Source: an uncultured Eubacteriales bacterium
Lineage (GTDB): Bacteria; Bacillota; Clostridia; Monoglobales; Monoglobaceae
DNA length: 9,656 bases
NCBI GenBank assembly: GCA_905198865.1
Contig: CAJKEB010000064.1
Location: forward strand, 1 to 9,656
Direction of reading: 5' to 3'
Part shown: positions 5,433-9,656 of the stretch, one piece after another
How positions within the stretch are numbered: position 1 is the stretch's first letter
How the letters are laid out: the number at the start of each line of letters is the position of its first letter
Notes under the pieces: generated by a model
Told to the model about the DNA's origin: nothing
What the model saw: the letters and a program-made list of their open reading frames with translations, nothing else
Database searches by the model: none
Translations under genes and position numbers: made by a program

Positions 5433-7156
5433 TTGAAAAACTTATGCACAAATACGCACTTTCAAGACAGGGTGCAAAAGATTTAATAAAGGGTGTTGTT
5501 GCTTGCACCTTACAAAACATTTCATTTATGTTTCCTGTAACCTTGTTATATTTATTTGTTAAGGCATTATTGAACGGAAATGTAAGAAACAATACGACTT
5601 TCTTTGTCGGCGGAGCGATTATATGTTTGTTTGTCATTTTTTGTATAACGCTTTGGCAATATAATTCAACATTCCTTGCGACTTATGTTGAAACAGGAAC
5701 AAGAAGACTTGCTCTTGCCGAAAAGTTGCGTAAAATTCCGCTTTCTTTTTTTGCAAAAAAGGATTTGGCGGATTTGACAAGTACGATTATGGCGGACTGT
5801 ACTTATCTTGAAACAGCGTTTTCGCACTTCATTCCACCGTTTGCAGGTTCGCTTATTTCAACGGTTATCATCGCAATCAGCCTTTTCTTTTTCAATTTTA
5901 AAATGGCACTTGCTTCTCTTTGGGTGCTTCCGGTTGCGTTTATCATAGTCGGTTCATCGGCTAAGGTTCAGGAAAAGCTCGGTCAAAAATCAATGAAGGC
6001 AAAAATAGACTGTGCAAACGGTATTCAGGAATGCATAGACACCGTTGCAGATTTAAAATCAAACAACGCCGAGGATAGATACCTTGCAACACTTGACAAA
6101 AAGATTGAAAAGGTAGAAAGCAGAGCACTTAAAAGCGAATTCGGTACAGCGATTTTTGTGTCAAGTGCTCAGATGGTGCTCAAACTCGGTATTGCAACAA
6201 CCGCACTCGTCGGCTCGTTGTTACTAGTAAAAGGTGAGCTTGATGTACTTACATTCTTTGTATTTTTGCTTCTTGTTTCCCGTCTTTATGACCCTATGCA
6301 AGCCGCACTAATAAATCTTGCCGCAATCATCAGCACAAAGACAAATGTTGCCAGAATGAATGAAATTTTGGACCATGAGGTTCAATCGGGCGATACAAAA
6401 ATCAACAACAACGGATACGATGTTGTATTCAACAATGTAAGTTTTGCGTACAATGACGATAACAAGGTGCTCAATAATGTAAGTTTTGCCGCAAGGCAGG
6501 GAGAAATCACCGCTTTGGTTGGTCCGTCAGGCGGCGGCAAAACCACGGTTTCAAGGCTTGCCGCAAGATTTTGGGACGCTTCAAGCGGAACAATTACAGT
6601 TGGCGGTATGGATATTTCACAAATTGAACCCGAAACCCTGTTGAGCCTTTATTCAATTGTTTTTCAGGATGTTACACTTTTTAACACTTCGATTATGGAA
6701 AATATCCGCCTTGGAAAAAAGGGCGCAACCGATGAAGAAGTGCTTTTTGCTGCAAAACTTGCAAACTGCGATGAATTTGCAAATAAGATGCCCAACGGTT
6801 ACCATACGGAAATCGGTGAAAACGGCTGCAATCTTTCGGGAGGAGAACGCCAAAGGATATCTATTGCCCGTGCATTTTTGAAAAATGCGCCTATCGTTCT
6901 CCTTGATGAAGCAACAGCTTCTCTTGATGTTGAAAACGAAACGCTTATTCAAACGGCATTGTCACGGCTTATCAAAAACAAAACCGTTCTTGTCATAGCG
7001 CACCGAATGAGAACGGTTGAAAATGCCGATAAAGTTATCGTGCTTGCAAACGGTACTGTTGCAGAATCCGGCACTCCGAATGAACTTGTGAATAAAAACG
7101 GATTGTTTAGGCATATGGTTGAACTTCAAACCGCCTCACAAAATTGGACTATATAA
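5429..7156 (+). CDS. ABC half-transporter 2 (fused permease and ATPase)
   Basis: A 575-aa partner of the preceding half-transporter. The membrane domain covers about residues 18-290, with hydrophobic segments near 20-40, 50-68, 127-147, 150-167, 235-257 and 263-276. The ATPase domain (about 320-560) is fully canonical: Walker A GPSGGGKT (355-362), Q403, signature LSGGE (459-463), Walker B LLDE with E484, D-loop SLD and switch H515. Both ATP sites of the heterodimer therefore keep their catalytic glutamates and histidines, unlike degenerate-site exporters such as TM287/288. The gene is coupled to its neighbour by ATGA and ends before a strong hairpin. Direction and cargo cannot be read directly. 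An IrtAB/YbtPQ-like iron-siderophore or metal-complex importer is the favoured inference given operator B; drug or peptide export is the alternative. Confidence 0.9.
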   Translation: MIEKLMHKYALSRQGAKDLIKGVVACTLQNISFMFPVTLLYLFVKALLNGNVRNNTTFFVGGAIICLFVIFCITLWQYNSTFLATYVETGTRRLALAEKLRKIPLSFFAKKDLADLTSTIMADCTYLETAFSHFIPPFAGSLISTVIIAISLFFFNFKMALASLWVLPVAFIIVGSSAKVQEKLGQKSMKAKIDCANGIQECIDTVADLKSNNAEDRYLATLDKKIEKVESRALKSEFGTAIFVSSAQMVLKLGIATTALVGSLLLVKGELDVLTFFVFLLLVSRLYDPMQAALINLAAIISTKTNVARMNEILDHEVQSGDTKINNNGYDVVFNNVSFAYNDDNKVLNNVSFAARQGEITALVGPSGGGKTTVSRLAARFWDASSGTITVGGMDISQIEPETLLSLYSIVFQDVTLFNTSIMENIRLGKKGATDEEVLFAAKLANCDEFANKMPNGYHTEIGENGCNLSGGERQRISIARAFLKNAPIVLLDEATASLDVENETLIQTALSRLIKNKTVLVIAHRMRTVENADKVIVLANGTVAESGTPNELVNKNGLFRHMVELQTASQNWTI

Positions 7157-7173
7157 ACTTATATGCATAGAAT

Positions 7174-7204
7174 AAATATCCACCCGCATAGCGGGTGGAT
7201 ATTT
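7174..7204. terminator. Hairpin terminator between converging operons
   Basis: A perfect 14-bp stem (7174-7187 with 7191-7204) closes the 3-nt loop ATA. The core is CCACCCGC/GCGGGTGG with ATATTT at the outer end. It lies 17 bp after the ABC stop and 16 bp from the end of the opposing operon, so it can serve both. The U tracts are short (ATTT), but the stem is very stable. The change to GC-richer sequence starts at about this point. Confidence 0.75.
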
Positions 7205-7220
7205 CAGCGTGTAAAATGTG

Positions 7221-7856
7221 TTATAACTGCTTTTTCTTATAGCCGCAATCGCAATACGGCCCGCCGGAAGCAAGGGTGTATTCACGCACAAAATTGGTGG
7301 TGCCGCCTGCTTCGCTCATGGTGTAGTCCAGATAGCACAGGGAGGGAGTCAGGTCGTATAGCCCCAGTTCTTTCATCAGCACGCAGATGCCGCATTTGGT
7401 GAATCGACCCTCGTAGCCGCTGCCGTCCGGGTATTCGTAAAACTCCATGTTCCACGAATATGGGTTGCGGTCGGCAGCCTTCAGCGCGGAGGTGGCCTTC
7501 ATGCCGGCAATGTCCTTTTCGGTAAATTTACTCTTTCCGCTCTTGTGACAGAACCACTTCATCGGCTTTGTCATCATGGCATTCGCATAATACTCCGCCA
7601 GTCGTTCCACGTCCGGGCGCTCAGGCATGGAAAGAATGAACGCCCCGAGCATCGCACAGTTGACGATGTTCATCTTGAAGCGATCCGCTTTTTCAAATTC
7701 CGGCAGGTCTGAGATAATTGCTTTGTATTTTGGTTTTGCATTTTTTGCGATACCTTTTGCTGTATCGGAATCATAACCAAACACAGCCGTCAGCTGCTTT
7801 TGGAATGAGCCTGCAAACAATAACCACATGCTGAATGGCATTCCAAAATAAGTCAC
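7221..7856 (-). CDS. ATC-hydrolase-family protein (L-2-amino-thiazoline-4-carboxylic acid hydrolase-like)
   Basis: A 211-aa soluble protein whose C-terminal half fits the ATC hydrolase family (PF14196 from memory). The name-giving enzymes open the thiazoline ring of ATC during microbial L-cysteine formation, but most members have no tested function. Conserved-looking features are GRFTKCGIC (C145, C148), LTPSLCYLD (C164, D167) and the terminal GGPYCDCGYK (C192, C194). These Cys and Asp residues could form a metal or catalytic centre. The start is GTG at 7856: GGAGG lies eight bases upstream, and GTGA overlaps the stop of the preceding gene. The in-frame ATG at 7877 would contain that ribosome binding site and is less likely. 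It is the last gene of a three-gene operon with a BAAT-type hydrolase and a methyltransferase. The family is fairly sure; the substrate is unknown. Confidence 0.8.
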   Translation of the reverse strand: MTYFGMPFSMWLLFAGSFQKQLTAVFGYDSDTAKGIAKNAKPKYKAIISDLPEFEKADRFKMNIVNCAMLGAFILSMPERPDVERLAEYYANAMMTKPMKWFCHKSGKSKFTEKDIAGMKATSALKAADRNPYSWNMEFYEYPDGSGYEGRFTKCGICVLMKELGLYDLTPSLCYLDYTMSEAGGTTNFVREYTLASGGPYCDCGYKKKQL

Positions 7857-8785
7857 TTTTTGTCCCTCCAATCGCATATCACGCGGGTCATGCGGCGGTC
7901 AATGTCAATGCGAGCCGTTTTACACTCCCTGGGATATTTCTTCGCAGCGCTGAACGCCAGCTTGACAAACAGTGCCGAGCCGACGGGAAGCATGGTCTTG
8001 AGCATACCGTCGGGGAAAACAAAATGCGTGCCGTGCTCATATACGACCGCCTCGACTTCGCAGGAGTGCGGTTTCTCCGCAAGGCGTTTTTCCATGCGGC
8101 GGATATATTTTGCGGTGTCCCAAAGTGCGTCGTCCTCTGCGCCGACAAGAAACAGCTTGCCGCGGATATTCTCGACCTTTATGAATTCCTCCTCGGTAAT
8201 CGGGTGCGCCGCTTCAGAGTCGTCAAACAGCTTGCGGGAGGCAATCATATTGCCGGTGCGTTTGGACTCCTCCGAGATTATGCGCCAATAGTCAGGGTGC
8301 TGATAGCAAAACGGCATGTATGGCAAGGGCTTTCCCTTGTAAGAAAAGAGTGATTCTCCCTCGATTGGCCATTCCTTGCAGCCATCCTTTTTGCCCTGCA
8401 TGAACCCCTGCCACACAAAGTCGCTGGGGGTCATTGCGATAGTCAGAGAGATATCATCAAATAGCGAAGCCGCCGTCAGGGCGAGGGTACCTGTCGTTGA
8501 GGCTCCCGCAATGCCTATTTTTTCGTTGCCGTGTAATTTGAGCCATGCAATCGCTTTTTCAATGCATTCAAGCGGATAGTTGTGATGACCGTAGTCCTTT
8601 TTTCCGGGCGACATGGTCAATACGTTCACGCCGAGGCGAAGTAGCCACTTCACCGCAGAGCGCGCCATATAATCCTCTGGGTCGTCGCCGATCATGGCGA
8701 TGACGGCGCAGTCCGAGCCGTCCTTGCATGCCCAATACGCGCCATAAAAGCCATCGCTTTCAACATCAAAGTGGATGTGTTTCAT
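7853..8785 (-). CDS. Alpha/beta hydrolase, BAAT/acyl-CoA thioester hydrolase C-terminal type
   Basis: A 310-aa serine hydrolase. The nucleophile elbow is GASTTG with S96. The likely acid is D208 or D209 in LVGAEDDALWD, and the catalytic histidine is H244 in HGTHF; this spacing fits the BAAT_C branch of the alpha/beta hydrolase fold. Family members cleave or transfer acyl thioesters or esters. No signal peptide is seen, so it should be cytosolic. The N-terminal Ig-like domain of eukaryotic BAAT/ACOT proteins is absent, as is common in bacterial forms. The ATG at 8785 has GAGG upstream. The gene follows the methyltransferase after 14 bp and overlaps the ATC-hydrolase-family gene by GTGA, so the three are probably co-translated. 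The substrate is not known; a methyl ester or thioester made by the neighbours is possible but speculative. Confidence 0.85.
   Translation of the reverse strand: MKHIHFDVESDGFYGAYWACKDGSDCAVIAMIGDDPEDYMARSAVKWLLRLGVNVLTMSPGKKDYGHHNYPLECIEKAIAWLKLHGNEKIGIAGASTTGTLALTAASLFDDISLTIAMTPSDFVWQGFMQGKKDGCKEWPIEGESLFSYKGKPLPYMPFCYQHPDYWRIISEESKRTGNMIASRKLFDDSEAAHPITEEEFIKVENIRGKLFLVGAEDDALWDTAKYIRRMEKRLAEKPHSCEVEAVVYEHGTHFVFPDGMLKTMLPVGSALFVKLAFSAAKKYPRECKTARIDIDRRMTRVICDWRDKK
7864..7869 (-). promoter_or_regulatory. Ribosome binding site that sets a GTG start
   Basis: GGAGGG on the minus strand lies inside the end of the hydrolase gene. The GGAGG part is eight bases before GTG at 7856, supporting a GTGA stop-start overlap and the 211-aa form of the last gene. 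Confidence 0.7.
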
Positions 8786-8799
8786 TCAAAACGCCTCTT

Positions 8800-9630
8800 T
8801 CAAAAGTTGATCTTCACGATCTGCATTTTCATCATGCCGTCGCCGACCTTTGCGAGAAAACGGAAAAAGCCGCTGACGGATGGGTCGCGGAGATCGTTGT
8901 AGCCCAGCATATAGCCCCGACTCGTGACCTGCAAACGGCTGTCCCACAGGGAAAGCTCGCTTTTTGCGTTCGAAACCGCAAAATACGCGCCCACATCCTG
9001 GATCTTCGCGCTCTTGAGCCATGTCTTGGCAATCATCTTTACCGCTGTCCGGTTCGCTGCGTCAAATACCAGCACGCCGCCGGGAAAAGCGTCTGCCATT
9101 TTTTGAACCAAAGCCTTGATCTGTTCGGTCAAAAAGTAGTAAAACACGCCGGAGGCAAAGAACACCGCGCCGCCGGAGGCATCAATTTCCTTAAACCACT
9201 TGGTATTGTTCAAATCACAAGGGATGCTTTCCTCCCGCTTTCCGGCGGGCAGCAGTTCATTGCGCACGGCGATCACATCGGGAAAGTCCAGATTGTAAAT
9301 TTTGCAGCTGCCGTTATCGCAGCTTCTCCCGGTGCTGTCCAGCCCGCAGCCGAGGTTGACCACCGCCGCATTGGGATGAGTCCTCAGATAGTCCCTTACT
9401 TCCCACGCCAGATCGTTCTGCCGCATGGCGACTTCCAGTGAGCCGAAGCGCTGCATCAAACTGCGGGCGTTCTTATCGGCATCTGAAAAGTCATAGTCGA
9501 TCTCGCCGATCAGCTGCACCGCCGTTTCATCCCGATAAAGATTCGGATACAACTCTGAGCAGACCTTCCGCGCATACAGCGGAATGATCAGCGTCTCCTG
9601 CACGGTGTTTTTCTCGATTTTGTATTTCAT
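8800..9630 (-). CDS. Class I SAM-dependent methyltransferase, LCM/O-methyltransferase type
   Basis: A 276-aa protein. The SAM-binding loop is VVNLGCGLDSTG (80-91). It is followed by the acidic loop NLDFPDVI (103-110) and FFASGVFYYF (147-156), the order seen in the leucine carboxyl methyltransferase family, which also contains polyketide O-methyltransferases such as TcmP. Such enzymes transfer a methyl group to a carboxylate or hydroxyl of a protein or small molecule. The ATG at 9630 is preferred over an in-frame GTG at 9639. Its Shine-Dalgarno (GTGAG) is weak and only 26 bases of upstream sequence are visible, so a slightly longer form or an upstream operon partner cannot be excluded. It is the first visible gene of the operon with the BAAT-type hydrolase and the ATC-hydrolase-family protein. 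The substrate is unknown. Confidence 0.82.
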   Translation of the reverse strand: MKYKIEKNTVQETLIIPLYARKVCSELYPNLYRDETAVQLIGEIDYDFSDADKNARSLMQRFGSLEVAMRQNDLAWEVRDYLRTHPNAAVVNLGCGLDSTGRSCDNGSCKIYNLDFPDVIAVRNELLPAGKREESIPCDLNNTKWFKEIDASGGAVFFASGVFYYFLTEQIKALVQKMADAFPGGVLVFDAANRTAVKMIAKTWLKSAKIQDVGAYFAVSNAKSELSLWDSRLQVTSRGYMLGYNDLRDPSVSGFFRFLAKVGDGMMKMQIVKINF

Positions 9631-9656
9631 GGGTATCACTCACTTTCTGATAAATG

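Noticed and set aside
7835..8353. A 172-codon plus-strand open frame and a second overlapping frame at 7860-8291
   Set aside because: Both are antisense to the BAAT-type hydrolase, which has a complete catalytic triad and a proper ribosome binding site.
8728..9441. A 237-codon open frame on the plus strand
   Set aside because: It is antisense to the methyltransferase, whose SAM-binding motifs are clear. Open antisense frames are common in the GC-richer part, and the product resembles no family I know.
1..9656. CRISPR array, toxin-antitoxin pair, transposase or integrase
   Set aside because: No regularly spaced repeats and no proteins of these kinds are present in any frame of the window.

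Overview
The window looks like a low-GC Gram-positive anaerobe of the class Clostridia, probably an Oscillospiraceae/Ruminococcaceae-type gut bacterium. The reasons are strong AGGAGG ribosome binding sites, TTG and GTG starts behind good Shine-Dalgarno sequences, near-consensus sigma-A promoters, and protein families typical of that group. This is inferred from style and families; there is no rRNA or other taxonomic marker here.

Layout. (1) Positions 1-322 hold no protein gene. They contain two strong hairpin terminators, a partial tRNA (3' half only, minus strand), and AT-rich sequence that resembles a dispersed repeat. (2) Positions 323-2727, minus strand, are a two-gene operon: a 91-aa PacL-like/DUF6110-type membrane protein, then a P1B-type heavy-metal ATPase in which the usual CPC metal-binding motif reads YSC. 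(3) Positions 2728-2968 are a divergent control region with two near-perfect sigma-A promoters and several palindromes. (4) Positions 2969-7156, plus strand, are a TetR-family regulator followed by two ABC half-transporters whose genes overlap by ATGA, so they probably form a heterodimer. (5) A 14-bp-stem hairpin separates the converging units. (6) Positions 7221-9630, minus strand, are a visibly more GC-rich three-gene operon: an LCM-type SAM methyltransferase, a BAAT-type alpha/beta hydrolase and an ATC-hydrolase-family protein.

How the parts may work together. The main observation is a shared operator. An interrupted palindrome of the form GTTAGCA..G.CTAAC, with identical spacing, lies just downstream of the ATPase-operon promoter (2773-2792) and just upstream of the first ABC gene (3608-3625). 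The GTTAG/CTAAC arms resemble half-sites of DtxR/IdeR/MntR-type metal repressors. The locus can therefore be read as one metal-responsive module: a P1B pump with a PacL-like partner, divergent from an ABC pair that may be related to the siderophore-importing IrtAB/YbtPQ group. The TetR protein probably adds local control through a palindrome that overlaps its own -10 box. The metal and the ABC substrate are inferred, not shown.

The tRNA fragment keeps the tRNA 3' end and is followed by a strong terminator, as expected at one end of an element integrated in a tRNA gene. The base composition changes near 7205, so the right-hand operon may have a different history from the transport genes.
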